Below are positions 1 through 8,845 of a stretch of 64,000 nucleotides of DNA, one piece after another. The stretch's first letter is position 1, and every line of letters begins with the position of its first letter. Position numbers and translations under genes: made by a program. The notes under the pieces were generated by a model that was not told the origin of the DNA, made no database searches, and worked only from the letters and a program-made list of their open reading frames with translations. The stretch is from assembly GCF_003231305.1 (NCBI RefSeq), contig NZ_QKVM01000011.1:54270-118269 (forward strand), in the 5' to 3' direction. The DNA is from Pseudomonas sichuanensis. GTDB taxonomy: Bacteria; Pseudomonadota; Gammaproteobacteria; Pseudomonadales; Pseudomonadaceae.

Positions 1-522
1 ATCGCCCGGCATCTGCGCTACGGCGGCAAGCTGATCGGCATTTGCGGCGGTTTGCAGATGCTGGGCCGCGAAGTTCACGATCCGCTCGGCCTGGAAGGCC
101 CGGCCGGCTCCAGTGCCGGGCTTGGCCTGCTGGACTACGAGACGGTGCTCGAGGCCGAGAAGCAACTGCGCAACGTCAGTGGCACGCTGGCGTTGGCGCA
201 ATCACCGATAGCCGGCTACGAAATTCATGCCGGTGTCACCCGTGGCCCGGCGCTGGAGCATCCAGCCGTGCAGTTGCAGGACGGCCGCAGCGACGGTGCC
301 ATCAGTGCCGACGGGCAGATTCTCGCCACCTATCTGCACGGCCTGTTCGAAGGCAGCCAGTCGTGTGCGGCACTGCTGCGCTGGGCCGGGCTCGCCGATG
401 TACAGGCCATCGACTACGAGGCCCTGCGCGAGCGTGATATCGAGCGCCTGGCCGACCTGGTCGAGCAACACCTGGACACCGCGCACTTGCGCCAGCTGTG
501 TGGAATCACTGCCCATGCGTAA
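1..522 (+). CDS. cobQ: Cobyric acid synthase CobQ, C-terminal part (5' end outside the window)
   Basis: The reading frame is open from base 1, so only the last 173 codons are present. They form the class I glutamine amidotransferase domain that supplies ammonia for the four side-chain amidations of adenosylcobyrinic acid a,c-diamide. The nucleophile Cys lies in the ICGGLQMLG motif near base 43, and the catalytic His is in YLHGLFE near base 335. The stop codon overlaps the start of cobP by 8 bases, so translation is probably coupled. Family assignment rests on these motifs and on four following cob genes. Confidence 0.95.
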   Translation: MARHLRYGGKLIGICGGLQMLGREVHDPLGLEGPAGSSAGLGLLDYETVLEAEKQLRNVSGTLALAQSPIAGYEIHAGVTRGPALEHPAVQLQDGRSDGAISADGQILATYLHGLFEGSQSCAALLRWAGLADVQAIDYEALRERDIERLADLVEQHLDTAHLRQLCGITAHA

Positions 523-1036
523 CCTGATCCTCGGCGGCGCCCGCTCGGGCAAGAGCCGCCTGGCCGAGCAGTTGGCCGGCTCCAGTGGCCTGCCGGTGAC
601 CTATATCGCCACCAGCGAAGCGCTCGATGGCGAGATGAACGACCGGGTGCGCCTGCACCGTGAACGCCGCCCGGCCGACTGGGGGCTGATCGAAGAACCC
701 TTGGCCTTGGCCAAGGTGCTGCGTGCCGAAGCCGGCGAAGGGCGTTGCCTGCTGGTGGACTGCCTGACGCTGTGGCTGACAAACCTGCTGATGCTCGACG
801 ACGAGCAACGCCTGGCGCAGGAGCGCGATGCGCTGCTGGCGTGCCTTGAGCAATTGCCCGGCACGATCATCCTGGTCAGCAACGAAACCGGCCTGGGCGT
901 GGTGCCCATGGGCGAGCTGACCCGCCGCTACGTCGACCACGCCGGGCTGTTGCACCAGGCCGTGGCCGAACGCTGCCAGCGCGTGGTGCTGACCGTGGCC
1001 GGCCTCCCTCTCATGCTCAAAGGACCCGCTCTATGA
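515..1036 (+). CDS. cobP: Adenosylcobinamide kinase / adenosylcobinamide-phosphate guanylyltransferase
   Basis: This 173-residue enzyme phosphorylates adenosylcobinamide and then transfers GMP to give adenosyl-GDP-cobinamide, in the nucleotide loop assembly of cobalamin. The P-loop GGARSGKS is at residues 7-14. His48 in the RLHRERRP stretch matches the guanylylated His of CobU. The length is normal for the family. A longer in-frame ORF exists upstream from 227, but it lies inside cobQ; the ATG at 515 starts exactly at the conserved [14 protein letters not shown]. It overlaps cobT by 4 bases. The same enzyme is called CobU in Salmonella nomenclature. Confidence 0.96.
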   Translation: MRNLILGGARSGKSRLAEQLAGSSGLPVTYIATSEALDGEMNDRVRLHRERRPADWGLIEEPLALAKVLRAEAGEGRCLLVDCLTLWLTNLLMLDDEQRLAQERDALLACLEQLPGTIILVSNETGLGVVPMGELTRRYVDHAGLLHQAVAERCQRVVLTVAGLPLMLKGPAL

Positions 1037-2088
1037 CCCAGATGTGGTGGCGTGATGCCTGCCAATCCCTCGACACCGCCGCCATGGACCAGGCCCGCGC
1101 CCGTCAGCAGCAACTGACCAAGCCCGCCGGTTCCCTTGGCCAGCTCGAAGGCCTGGCGATTCACCTGGCCGCCTTGCAGGGGCGCGAACGGCCCAGCGTG
1201 GACAAGGTCGCGATCAGCATCTTCGCCGGCGACCACGGTGTGGTGGAGGAGGGCATCTCCGCCTACCCGCAAGCAGTGACCGGGCAGATGCTGCGCAACT
1301 TCGTCGGTGGCGGCGCGGCGATCAGCGTGCTGGCCCGCCAGCTCGACGCAAGTCTTGAGGTGGTCGACCTCGGCACCATCGATCCGTCCCTCGAACTGCC
1401 CGGCGTGCACCACCTGCGCCTGGGCGCGGGCACGGCCAACTTCGCCCGCCAGCCGGCGATGACCGACACCCAGCTGGCCGCCGCCCTGCAGGCCGGTCGC
1501 GACAGCGCCCTGCGTGCGGTCGAGGACGGCGCCCAGCTGTTCATCGGCGGCGAGATGGGCATTGGCAACACCACGGCGGCAGCGGCCCTGGCCAGCACCT
1601 TGCTGAGCTGCCCGGCGCGCGAACTGAGCGGGCCGGGCACCGGCCTGGACAGCGCCGGTGTGCGGCACAAGGCCGAAGTGATCGAGGCGGCGCTGGTACT
1701 GCACGGGTTGCGCGCCGACCAACCGCTGCAGGCCCTGGCCTGTGTCGGTGGCTTCGAGATCGCCGCGCTGGCCGGCGCCTACCTGGCCTGTGCCCAGCAC
1801 GGCGTGGCGGTGTTGGTCGATGGCTTCATCTGCAGCGTCGCCGCCCTGGTGGCGGTGCGCCTCAACCCGCATTGCCGCCCCTGGCTGCTGTTCGCCCACC
1901 AGGGCGCCGAGCCGGGCCACAAGACGCTGCTCGCCGCGTTGCAGGCCGAGCCACTGCTGGCCCTGGGCCTGCGCCTGGGCGAAGGCAGCGGTGCGGCGTT
2001 GGCTGTGCCGCTGCTGCGCCTGGCCTGTGCCCTGCACGGGCAAATGGCGACCTTCGCCGAAGCGGCGGTGGCGGACCGCCCGGCATGA
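1033..2088 (+). CDS. cobT: Nicotinate-nucleotide--dimethylbenzimidazole phosphoribosyltransferase
   Basis: CobT activates 5,6-dimethylbenzimidazole to alpha-ribazole-5'-phosphate, the lower ligand precursor of cobalamin. The 351-residue length is normal. The family motif [14 protein letters not shown] is near residues 174-187, and the C-terminal [15 protein letters not shown] stretch contains the Glu that acts as base in the family. It overlaps cobP and cobC by 4 bases on either side (ATGA type junctions), which fits a translationally coupled operon. Confidence 0.96.
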   Translation: MTQMWWRDACQSLDTAAMDQARARQQQLTKPAGSLGQLEGLAIHLAALQGRERPSVDKVAISIFAGDHGVVEEGISAYPQAVTGQMLRNFVGGGAAISVLARQLDASLEVVDLGTIDPSLELPGVHHLRLGAGTANFARQPAMTDTQLAAALQAGRDSALRAVEDGAQLFIGGEMGIGNTTAAAALASTLLSCPARELSGPGTGLDSAGVRHKAEVIEAALVLHGLRADQPLQALACVGGFEIAALAGAYLACAQHGVAVLVDGFICSVAALVAVRLNPHCRPWLLFAHQGAEPGHKTLLAALQAEPLLALGLRLGEGSGAALAVPLLRLACALHGQMATFAEAAVADRPA

Positions 2089-2654
2089 TCCTCGACCTGC
2101 TGCGCCACGGCGAGACCGAACTGGGTGGCGGCCTGCGCGGCAGCCTGGACGATGCACTGACCGCCACCGGCTGGGCACAGATGCGTCAGGCCGTGGCACA
2201 GGCTGGCCCCTGGGACATCGTGGTCAGCTCACCGCTGCAGCGCTGTGCGTTGTTCGCCGACGAACTGGGCGCGCGCCTGGGCTTGCCGGTGCAGCGCGAG
2301 GCAGATGTGCGCGAGCTGCACTTTGGCGACTGGGAAGGGCGCAGCGCGGCGCAGATCATGCAGACCGAAGCCGATGCCCTGGGCCTGTTCTGGAATGATC
2401 CCTACGCCTTCACGCCGCCGGCCGGTGAGCCGGTGCTGGCGTTTGCCGGGCGGGTTGTGGCGACGGTCGAACGCCTGGCCCGCGAGCATGCCGGCAAGCG
2501 CGTGCTGCTGGTCACCCACGGTGGGGTGATGCGCCTGTTGCTGGCAAGGGCGCGTGGTTTGCCCCGTGAGCAGCTGCTGCAAGTCGAGGTCGGCCATGGG
2601 GCGTTGATGCGCCTTGAGGCCGGCCTTGATGGCCAGTTACGCGAGGTCGGCTGA
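2085..2654 (+). CDS. cobC: Alpha-ribazole phosphatase, histidine phosphatase family
   Basis: The protein has 189 residues from the ATG at 2085, which overlaps the cobT stop. The N-terminus carries the phosphoglycerate-mutase signature LLRHGETEL with its phospho-accepting His, and the second catalytic His is in [10 protein letters not shown] near residue 145. In this operon the expected role is removing the phosphate from alpha-ribazole-5'-phosphate or adenosylcobalamin-5'-phosphate. The fold is certain; the exact substrate is inferred from the flanking cobT and cobS. Confidence 0.9.
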   Translation: MILDLLRHGETELGGGLRGSLDDALTATGWAQMRQAVAQAGPWDIVVSSPLQRCALFADELGARLGLPVQREADVRELHFGDWEGRSAAQIMQTEADALGLFWNDPYAFTPPAGEPVLAFAGRVVATVERLAREHAGKRVLLVTHGGVMRLLLARARGLPREQLLQVEVGHGALMRLEAGLDGQLREVG

Positions 2655-2655
2655 G

Positions 2656-3393
2656 ATGCTGCCGTTCTGGATTGCCCTGCAGTTTCTCAGCAGCCTGCCG
2701 GTGAGCCTGCCAGGTATGCCGACGCCTGCGCAGATGGGGCGCTCGGTGCTGTTCTATCCTGCGGTCGGGCTGCTGTTCGGCCTGCTGCTGTGGCTGGCCG
2801 GCCAGCTGTTGCAGGGGGTGGCGGCGCCCTTGCAGGCGGCGCTGTTGCTGGCCTTGTGGGTGCTGCTCAGCGGCGCCCTGCACCTCGACGGCCTGGCCGA
2901 CAGCGCCGATGCCTGGCTGGGCGGCTTCGGCGATCGCGAGCGCACCCTGCAGATCATGAAGGACCCGCGTAGCGGGCCGATTGCTGTGGTGACCCTGGTG
3001 CTGGTGCTGCTGCTGAAGTTCTGCGCGCTGTGGGTGCTGGTCGAGCACGGGGCGGGCGGCGTGCTGGTGTTGGCGCCGGTGGTTGGGCGGGCGGCCATGC
3101 TCGGGTTGTTCCTGACCACGCCTTATGTGCGGGCCGGCGGGCTGGGGGCGGCGCTGGCCGAACACTTGCCGCGCCAGGCCGCAGGATGGGTGCTACTGGG
3201 GTGTGCGCTGGCAAGCGTGGTGCTCGGGGGCTGGTCGGTGTTCTGGCTGCTCGGGCTGGTGCTGTTGGTGTTTGGCGGGCTGCGCCGGTTGATGTGCAAG
3301 CGGCTGGGCGGTACCACCGGAGACACCGCGGGAGCGGTGCTGGAACTGCTGGAGTTGACGGTGGTGGTTGGGCTGGCGGTAATGGCCGGCTGA
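2656..3393 (+). CDS. cobS: Adenosylcobinamide-GDP ribazoletransferase (cobalamin synthase)
   Basis: CobS is the inner-membrane enzyme that joins adenosyl-GDP-cobinamide with alpha-ribazole (or its phosphate) in the last step of cobalamin assembly. The 245-residue product is very hydrophobic with several membrane spans. It carries the acidic family motif HLDGLADSADAW near residues 76-87 and KDPRSGP slightly further on. The ATG at 2656 begins one base after the cobC stop. A REP pair follows directly, so the cob operon probably ends here. Confidence 0.95.
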   Translation: MLPFWIALQFLSSLPVSLPGMPTPAQMGRSVLFYPAVGLLFGLLLWLAGQLLQGVAAPLQAALLLALWVLLSGALHLDGLADSADAWLGGFGDRERTLQIMKDPRSGPIAVVTLVLVLLLKFCALWVLVEHGAGGVLVLAPVVGRAAMLGLFLTTPYVRAGGLGAALAEHLPRQAAGWVLLGCALASVVLGGWSVFWLLGLVLLVFGGLRRLMCKRLGGTTGDTAGAVLELLELTVVVGLAVMAG

Positions 3394-3412
3394 TTGTTCG
3401 ATTGCCAGCGCT

Positions 3413-3508
3413 GGCCTCATCGCGGGGCAAGCCCGCTCCCACATGGATCGCGCTAATCTCCAGGCAAGCATCGTACCTGTGGGAGCGGGCTTGCCCCGCG
3501 ATGAGGCC
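3413..3508. repeat. REP inverted pair (P. putida type)
   Basis: Two 30-base arms, 3413-3442 and 3479-3508, are perfect reverse complements and share the core CGGGGCAAGCCCGCTCCCAC. The spacer is 36 bases. The element sits after cobS and before the marR promoter. Other copies in this window share the core. Confidence 0.95.
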
Positions 3509-3533
3509 ATGACGCCATGAATTATGAAACTTC

Positions 3534-3565
3534 TTGCAACATCCATATTGCGGGTATATACACGT
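3534..3565 (+). promoter_or_regulatory. marR promoter with overlapping operator; probable leaderless start
   Basis: TTGCAA (3534-3539), a 17-base spacer and TATACA (3557-3562) form a plausible sigma-70 promoter. The 16-mer at 3550-3565 matches 14 of 16 positions of the perfect palindrome at 3991-4006, so the MarR product probably binds here as well. Transcription would begin around 3569, essentially at the ATG at 3570, and no ribosome-binding site precedes that ATG. Confidence 0.6.
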
Positions 3566-3569
3566 ATCC

Positions 3570-3974
3570 ATGTTGACCAGTGAATGCATCTGTACCCATC
3601 TGCGTCGCGCTGCCCGTGGGGTGAGCCGACATTACGACGAAGCCCTTGCCGGCTTCGGCATCAATGTCGCCCAGTTTTCCCTGCTGCGCCATGTGCAGCG
3701 GCTCGACCGTCCGAGCATCACCAGCCTGGCCGAGGCCATGGGCCTTGAACGCAGCACCCTGGGCCGCAACCTGCGGGTGCTGGAGGCCGACGGGCTGGTA
3801 CAACTGGCCGACGGCGACGACCAACGCAACCGGCTGGTGCTGTTGAGCGAGGCGGGCAGGGCGCGGCTTGAAGCGGCGCACCCGGCCTGGCAGCAGGCCC
3901 AGCAGCAACTGGTGGAACAACTGGGCGAAGGTCAGCGCGACGAACTGGTGCGCCTGCTGGAACGGCTGGCTTGA
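3570..3974 (+). CDS. MarR-family transcriptional regulator
   Basis: The 134-residue protein has the winged-helix MarR architecture: an N-terminal dimerisation helix, then a recognition region reading TSLAEAMGLERSTLGRNLRVLEADGLV, a wing containing DQRNRLVLLSEAG and a C-terminal helix. I chose the ATG at 3570 because longer versions start only with TTG inside the promoter. The next gene is an MFS exporter, and a shared palindrome lies in both promoters, so autorepression and control of the exporter are likely. The ligand is unknown. Confidence 0.85.
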   Translation: MLTSECICTHLRRAARGVSRHYDEALAGFGINVAQFSLLRHVQRLDRPSITSLAEAMGLERSTLGRNLRVLEADGLVQLADGDDQRNRLVLLSEAGRARLEAAHPAWQQAQQQLVEQLGEGQRDELVRLLERLA

Positions 3975-3990
3975 TCCATTACGATCAGAA

Positions 3991-4006
3991 GCGGGTATAT
4001 ACCCGC
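3991..4006. promoter_or_regulatory. Perfect 16-bp palindrome, probable MarR operator
   Basis: GCGGGTATATACCCGC is perfectly self-complementary and lies 33 bases before the MFS start at 4039. The TATATA in its centre could also serve as the -10 box. A 14/16 copy overlaps the marR promoter at 3550-3565. Confidence 0.7.
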
Positions 4007-4038
4007 ATAAACCTTGCGATGTGCTGGAGACAACGACA

Positions 4039-5241
4039 ATGACTTCCGTATGGCGGACCAGCGGTTGGGTACTTCTGGGGGCGGCGCTGATCCTTGCGCT
4101 GTCATTGGGTGTGCGGCATGGCTTCGGCCTGTTCCTGGCGCCGATGAGCGCCGATTTTGGCTGGGGCCGCGAGGTGTTCGCCTTCGCCATCGCCCTGCAG
4201 AACCTCATCTGGGGCCTGGCCCAGCCGTTCTCCGGCGCGCTGGCCGACCGGCTGGGCGCGGCGAAGGTGGTGATCATCGGCGGCATCCTGTACGCCACGG
4301 GGCTGGTGCTGATGGGCATGGCCGACTCGATCTGGTCGCTGTCGCTCAGTGCCGGCCTGTTGATCGGCATTGGGCTCTCAGGCACGTCGTTCTCGGTGAT
4401 TCTCGGCGTGGTCGGCCGTGCCGTGCCGCCGGAAAAACGCAGCATGGCCATGGGCATCGCCAGCGCGGCGGGTTCGTTCGGGCAGTTCGCCATGCTGCCC
4501 GGCACCCTCGGCCTGATCCAGTGGCTGGGCTGGTCGGCGGCGCTGCTGGTGCTGGGCCTGATGGTGGCGCTGATCGTGCCGCTGGTGGGCCTGTTGCGCG
4601 ACAACCCGATGCCTGCCCATGGCGCCGATCAGAGCCTTGGCCAGGCGTTGCGCGAGGCCTGCTCGCATTCGGGCTTCTGGTTGCTCGCCCTGGGCTTCTT
4701 CGTCTGTGGCTTCCAGGTGGTGTTCATCGGCGTGCACCTGCCGGCCTACCTGGTCGACCAGCACCTGCCGGCCATTACCGGTACCACGGTGCTGGCGCTG
4801 GTCGGGCTGTTCAACATCGTCGGTACCTACACCGCCGGCTGGCTGGGCGGGCGCATGTCCAAGCCGCGCCTGCTGACCGCGCTGTACTTGCTGCGGGCAG
4901 TGGTGATCGTGCTGTTCCTGTGGGCGCCGGTGACCCAGGTCAGCGCCTACCTGTTCGGCATCGCCATGGGCCTGCTGTGGCTATCGACGGTACCGTTGAC
5001 CAATGGCACCGTGGCTACGCTGTTCGGTGTGCGCAACCTGTCCATGCTCGGGGGCATCGTGTTCCTGTTCCATCAGCTGGGGGCGTTCCTGGGGGGCTGG
5101 CTGGGCGGTGTGGTGTATGACCAGACCGGCAGCTACGACCTGGTCTGGCAGATCTCTATCCTGCTCAGCCTGCTGGCCGCCGCACTTAACTGGCCGGTGC
5201 GCGAGCGCCCGGTCGCCCGGTTGCAGGCGCAGGCGGCATGA
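4039..5241 (+). CDS. MFS transporter, probable drug or metabolite exporter
   Basis: This 400-residue inner-membrane protein shows the usual 12-span MFS pattern. The motif-A like loop GALADRLGAAKV between spans 2 and 3 is visible near residues 66-77. The ATG at 4039 follows GGAG at 4025; the longer frame upstream lies within marR. It probably forms a regulated unit with the MarR gene, whose palindromic operator precedes it. The substrate cannot be read from sequence. Confidence 0.85.
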   Translation: MTSVWRTSGWVLLGAALILALSLGVRHGFGLFLAPMSADFGWGREVFAFAIALQNLIWGLAQPFSGALADRLGAAKVVIIGGILYATGLVLMGMADSIWSLSLSAGLLIGIGLSGTSFSVILGVVGRAVPPEKRSMAMGIASAAGSFGQFAMLPGTLGLIQWLGWSAALLVLGLMVALIVPLVGLLRDNPMPAHGADQSLGQALREACSHSGFWLLALGFFVCGFQVVFIGVHLPAYLVDQHLPAITGTTVLALVGLFNIVGTYTAGWLGGRMSKPRLLTALYLLRAVVIVLFLWAPVTQVSAYLFGIAMGLLWLSTVPLTNGTVATLFGVRNLSMLGGIVFLFHQLGAFLGGWLGGVVYDQTGSYDLVWQISILLSLLAAALNWPVRERPVARLQAQAA

Positions 5242-5360
5242 ACCGCCTGCTGGGGCGCGGCCTGCTGGCGCTTGCTGCGGTGTTGCTGCTGGCGCTGGCC
5301 TGGTGGGGCTGGCACCAGGGCGGGCTGGCGTTGCTGCAGCTGGGCATGAGCCTGTGTTAG
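5238..5360 (+). CDS. Small single-span membrane protein (40 residues)
   Basis: An ATG overlaps the MFS stop (ATGA at 5238-5241) and opens a 40-codon frame ending in TAG. The product begins [18 protein letters not shown] and continues with WWGW, giving one strong transmembrane helix with a positively charged N-terminus. The coupling to the exporter suggests an accessory subunit or a short membrane peptide. No known family is recognised. Confidence 0.6.
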   Translation: MNRLLGRGLLALAAVLLLALAWWGWHQGGLALLQLGMSLC

Positions 5361-5403
5361 GCGCTACCCTGCAAGGAGCATTTACCTGCAGGAGCACCCC
5401 TTG

Positions 5404-5955
5404 ATGCATGCACGCTGGCTGACCTTACCCCTGCTGGCCCTGGCCGCAGTCACTTCAAGTTGGGCCGCTGATTGCCCGGCACTGCTGCAGGGCAGCCTGC
5501 CCGAACTGCGTGGCAAGGAGCAGATCGACCTGTGCCAGCGCTTTGCCGGCAAGCCGCTGGTGGTGATCAATACCGCCAGCTATTGCGGCTTCGCCCCGCA
5601 GTTCGAAGGGCTGGAGACGACCTACAAGGCGTACCACGGCCAAGGGCTCGAGATGCTCGGCGTGCCGTCCAACGACTTCAAACAGGAAGACGCCGATAGC
5701 GAGAAGACCGCCAAGGTCTGCTACGCCAACTACGGCGTGACCTTCACCATGACCAAGACCCAGCCGGTACGGGGCAAGGATGCGATCCCGCTGTTCGTCG
5801 AACTGGCGCGCCAGAGCAGCGCACCGAAGTGGAACTTCTACAAGTACGTGGTGGACCGCAAGGGCAAGGTCATCGGTAATTTCTCCAGCCTGACCAAGCC
5901 GGATGACCCGGCGTTTACGGCGGCGATCGAGAAGGCGATTGCGTCGCAGCCGTGA
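5404..5955 (+). CDS. Periplasmic glutathione peroxidase-like protein
   Basis: The 183-residue protein has a signal peptide (residues 1 to about 21, ending SSWAA) followed by a thioredoxin-fold glutathione peroxidase. The peroxidatic Cys is in [16 protein letters not shown], where selenocysteine sits in some homologues. [10 protein letters not shown] and WNFYKYVVD match the other conserved blocks. The start at 5404 is preferred over the TTG at 5401 because GGAG at 5391-5394 is well spaced. Export suggests reduction of peroxides in the periplasm, probably with a thioredoxin-like rather than a glutathione donor (inference). Confidence 0.9.
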   Translation: MHARWLTLPLLALAAVTSSWAADCPALLQGSLPELRGKEQIDLCQRFAGKPLVVINTASYCGFAPQFEGLETTYKAYHGQGLEMLGVPSNDFKQEDADSEKTAKVCYANYGVTFTMTKTQPVRGKDAIPLFVELARQSSAPKWNFYKYVVDRKGKVIGNFSSLTKPDDPAFTAAIEKAIASQP

Positions 5956-6072
5956 GGTGGCTGCCTTGGGATTGCATGTAGGCCGCCAGGTGCAGGACGA
6001 CAGGTTTACAGCGCCAGGCACTTGGTGGCCTTCACCCAACACCCCGACCTGCACCTGAGGCCCTACCTACCC

Positions 6073-6333
6073 TCAACGAGAGTGCACCGTCAGCGCCACC
6101 AGGCGCACGACCAGTGGCCTTACCATCAGCACACAAACAAAGGCCACCGGCATCGCCAGCTGGTAGGCCTTGAGCACCTTGCTCAGGTACTCGTCATCCA
6201 CCCCGGCGGTGGCTGCGGTGATCACGAAGCACATCAGCATGGCCATGATCCCCGACATGAAAAAGGCAAAGACATAGGGTGTCGCAGCTGGGTGCAGCTT
6301 GCGTCGGTTGCGCAGTGCAAGGGGCTCGTTCAT
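6073..6333 (-). CDS. DUF2798 small membrane protein
   Basis: The 86-residue product has two transmembrane helices, around YVFAFFMSGIMAMLMCFVIT and the C-terminal AYQLAMPVAFVCVLMVRPLV. This two-helix pattern matches the DUF2798 family, which has no established function. I chose the inner ATG at 6333 because it gives the conserved short N-terminus; the longer frame begins 13 codons upstream. It is divergent to the LysR gene at 6449, a common arrangement for a regulator and its target. Confidence 0.75.
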   Translation of the reverse strand: MNEPLALRNRRKLHPAATPYVFAFFMSGIMAMLMCFVITAATAGVDDEYLSKVLKAYQLAMPVAFVCVLMVRPLVVRLVALTVHSR

Positions 6334-6410
6334 GGCTATTCCTGTGCGAAAGGTGAGGGCGCAGGTTAGCAATGACTGCCCAGGCGCCTGTAGACCTTGC
6401 TCAGTGTGTT

Positions 6411-6420
6411 CTTTATAAAG
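6411..6420. promoter_or_regulatory. Candidate operator in the DUF2798/lysR divergent region
   Basis: CTTTATAAAG is a perfect 10-bp palindrome located 28 bases before the LysR start, between two divergent genes. It is AT-rich and symmetrical, as LysR sites often are, but no T-N11-A box was verified. Confidence 0.35.
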
Positions 6421-6448
6421 AGATTCTTACGAATCCGAAGGGCACGAC

Positions 6449-7378
6449 ATGGACCTGCTCAACGCCATCCGCAGTTTCATCAAGGTGGTCGAGGCCGGCA
6501 GCATTGCCGGGGGTGCCCGCGTGCTGGGGCTTAGCCCAGCAGCAGTCAGCCAGAACCTGGCGCGCCTGGAGGCTCACCTGCAGGTCCGCCTGCTGTCGCG
6601 TACCACCCGCAGTATGGCGCTTACACCGGCAGGCAGCCTGTACTACGCGCGGGTGAGCCATATCGAGCGTGATCTGGCCCTGGCCGAACAAGCCGTGACC
6701 ACGCCCGACAGCGAACCGCAGGGCAGGTTGTGCATTGCCTCGAGTTCGGCCTTTGGTCGGCATGTGCTGGCGCCGCTGATCCCGGCGTTCGCCGCGCGCT
6801 ATCCGCAGCTTTCGATAGAGTTGGTGATGACTGACCGCAAGGTCAATCATGCCCGCGAGGACGTCGACGTCAGCTTGCGCATCACCCCGCAGCTGGAAGA
6901 CAACCTGCTGGCCCGGCATATCGCGCGCATCCCCTTCATCTGCTGTGCCTCGCCCGGTTACCTGGCCGCCCACGGCTGGCCGGCTACGCCCGAGGCGTTG
7001 CGCGAGCATCGCTGCCTGGTGTTCCGCTATCCGGTGGACGGGCGCTTCCTGCCCTGGGGGTTCATGCGCGATGGGCTGCGTTTCGAAGCGCAGTTCGGCT
7101 CGGTGCTTATCAGCGACGACATCGATGCCCTGACCCAGATGGCACTGAACGATGGTGGCATCACCCGCCTGGCCGAGTTCATCACGCGACCGCACCTGGA
7201 GGCCGGGCGGCTGGTGCCATTGTTCGAGTTCAGCGACAACGCCCAGGCCTATGCCCAGACCGAGCCGATGGATGTCTACCTGTGCCTGGCGGACCGCCAT
7301 GCCATGACCACCAAGGTACGTGCCTTCACGGCGTATCTGCAGGACTGTCTGGGCGACAGCTGGCCCGTCCAGGCATGA
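6449..7378 (+). CDS. LysR-family transcriptional regulator
   Basis: The 309-residue protein has an N-terminal LysR helix-turn-helix (GSIAGGARVLGLSPAAVSQN, then LARLEAHLQVRLLSRTTR) and a periplasmic-binding-protein-like effector domain from about residue 90. Start, length and domain order are standard for the family. The divergent DUF2798 gene is its most likely target. The effector is unknown. A strong bidirectional hairpin follows the stop. Confidence 0.9.
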   Translation: MDLLNAIRSFIKVVEAGSIAGGARVLGLSPAAVSQNLARLEAHLQVRLLSRTTRSMALTPAGSLYYARVSHIERDLALAEQAVTTPDSEPQGRLCIASSSAFGRHVLAPLIPAFAARYPQLSIELVMTDRKVNHAREDVDVSLRITPQLEDNLLARHIARIPFICCASPGYLAAHGWPATPEALREHRCLVFRYPVDGRFLPWGFMRDGLRFEAQFGSVLISDDIDALTQMALNDGGITRLAEFITRPHLEAGRLVPLFEFSDNAQAYAQTEPMDVYLCLADRHAMTTKVRAFTAYLQDCLGDSWPVQA

Positions 7379-7407
7379 AAAAACCGCCACGTGGGCGGTT
7401 TTTTCAT
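7374..7407. terminator. Bidirectional intrinsic terminator
   Basis: An AAAAAACCGCC arm, the loop ACGTG and a GGCGGTTTTTT arm form an 11-bp stem with a T run in either direction. It lies between the convergent lysR and fadL-like genes and overlaps the lysR stop. Confidence 0.9.
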
Positions 7408-7421
7408 GCTGCGGCAGTGAC

Positions 7422-8699
7422 TCAGAAGCGGTAGGTGAGGGATGCACCGACACCGTGAGCACTGTTTTCGTACTTGGCCTGGTAGCTGCCCTTGGTCTGG
7501 CTCGCCAGGTTGACCTTGGTGTCTTCCTCCCACAGGTAGGAGTAAGCCACGTCGATGGTCATGTCGTCGGTCGGGCTGTAGCCGGCGCCCAGGCTGAAGA
7601 TCTTGCGATCGCCAGTGGGGATGCGCGGCGAGCGGTCGTGGTTGTTGGTCGGCGACTGGTCCATGGAGAAGCCAGTGCGCAGGGTCCACTCCTTGTTCAC
7701 CTTGTAGGCCGCACCGACGGCACCAGCCCAGGTGTCATGCCAGTTCTGCTCCTCGGTGATGGTGCCCAGCCCGCGCCCGATCGGGTTGGCGGCAACCTGT
7801 GCCGGCAACTCGTTGGTGACGGTGATGTCTTTCAGGCGGCTCCAGCGGGTGAAGGTGGTGCCTGCGTACAGGGTCCACTGGTCATCCAGCTCGTGAGTGA
7901 TCGAGAAGTCGGCCGACTCCGGCGTCTTGATCTTCAGTTCGGCGTCGAACTTGCTGCCACTGAACGGGCCGAGGAACGCGTTGTTGACCTTGGTGTCGCC
8001 TTCGAGCTTGTAGTCGACCATCGAGTGGTAGGTCAGGCCGATGCGGGTACGGTCGGTGGCCTGGATCATGATGCCGATGTTGTAGCCGACGGCGGTGTCG
8101 TCACCCTTGATCTTCACTTCGCCGTCGTTGCGGCCAGGGGTGAGTGGGTTGACGGTGTTCGAGCCCAGTTCGCCCTTGATGCGGTTGATGGTCGGACCGA
8201 AGCCGATCGACACCTTGTCGTTGAAGGCGTAGCTGACGGTGGGCTGGAAGGTCACCACTTCGACGTGGCTCTTCTTGCCCCAGTAGCGTGCGGCGTCGCC
8301 GCTGCCGTAGTCGGTAACCAGGCCGAACGGTACGTACACACCGAAACCGACGCTCCAGTGATCGTCGATCGGCTTGACGTAGTAACCCATCGGCACGCCG
8401 ACGACCGGGACCATGTCACCATCGGTTTCCCCCCCGAAGTTGCTGCCACGGCCGGAAATGTCGGATTTTGCAAAGATGGCTGCGCCACCCACGGTAATTT
8501 GTTCGCGCTTGAGGCGCGCCATGCCCGCCGGGTTGCCGTACACGGTGCTGGCATCTTCGGCAGAAGAAGAACGACCCGCGAAACCTGTCCCCATGCCGCT
8601 GACACTTTGTTCGTTCAGCGCGAAACCGCTGGCGAGCAAGTGGCTGGAAGCGAGGGCAACGGCAATACCGAGGGAGGTTTTGAGCATTGCTTTTTTCAT
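7422..8699 (-). CDS. FadL/TodX-type outer-membrane transporter
   Basis: The 425-residue protein begins MKKAMLKTSLGIAVALAS, a signal peptide probably cut after Ala23. The mature N-terminus SGFALNEQSVSGMGTGFAG and the DASTVYGNPAGMARL stretch are the hallmark of the FadL hatch region. It ends in ASLTYRF with a C-terminal aromatic residue, as expected for a beta-barrel inserted by Bam. The family takes up long-chain fatty acids or aromatic hydrocarbons across the outer membrane. The ATG at 8699 is preferred over the longer frame because it gives an intact signal peptide. Confidence 0.93.
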   Translation of the reverse strand: MKKAMLKTSLGIAVALASSHLLASGFALNEQSVSGMGTGFAGRSSSAEDASTVYGNPAGMARLKREQITVGGAAIFAKSDISGRGSNFGGETDGDMVPVVGVPMGYYVKPIDDHWSVGFGVYVPFGLVTDYGSGDAARYWGKKSHVEVVTFQPTVSYAFNDKVSIGFGPTINRIKGELGSNTVNPLTPGRNDGEVKIKGDDTAVGYNIGIMIQATDRTRIGLTYHSMVDYKLEGDTKVNNAFLGPFSGSKFDAELKIKTPESADFSITHELDDQWTLYAGTTFTRWSRLKDITVTNELPAQVAANPIGRGLGTITEEQNWHDTWAGAVGAAYKVNKEWTLRTGFSMDQSPTNNHDRSPRIPTGDRKIFSLGAGYSPTDDMTIDVAYSYLWEEDTKVNLASQTKGSYQAKYENSAHGVGASLTYRF

Positions 8700-8845
8700 T
8701 ATTAGAAACTCCTTGGGATCTCCGGGGCGGAAAGCTACCAACAAATCTCGCTCCACGCTATAGGCTGTAACGCAGGAGATAGAGCGGTTTTGTAGGACAA
8801 TCCGACCAAAATTCCTTTTTTCCGGGGTTTATACGAGAACGATTC

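Noticed and set aside
928..2199. 423-codon minus-strand ORF over cobT and cobC
   Set aside because: Shadow of the cob genes; no recognisable family and start/stop positions ignore the operon structure.
3413..3508. Possible CRISPR array from the repeated 30-base units
   Set aside because: Units are single or inverted pairs, scattered and not evenly spaced, and no cas genes are present; they are REP elements.
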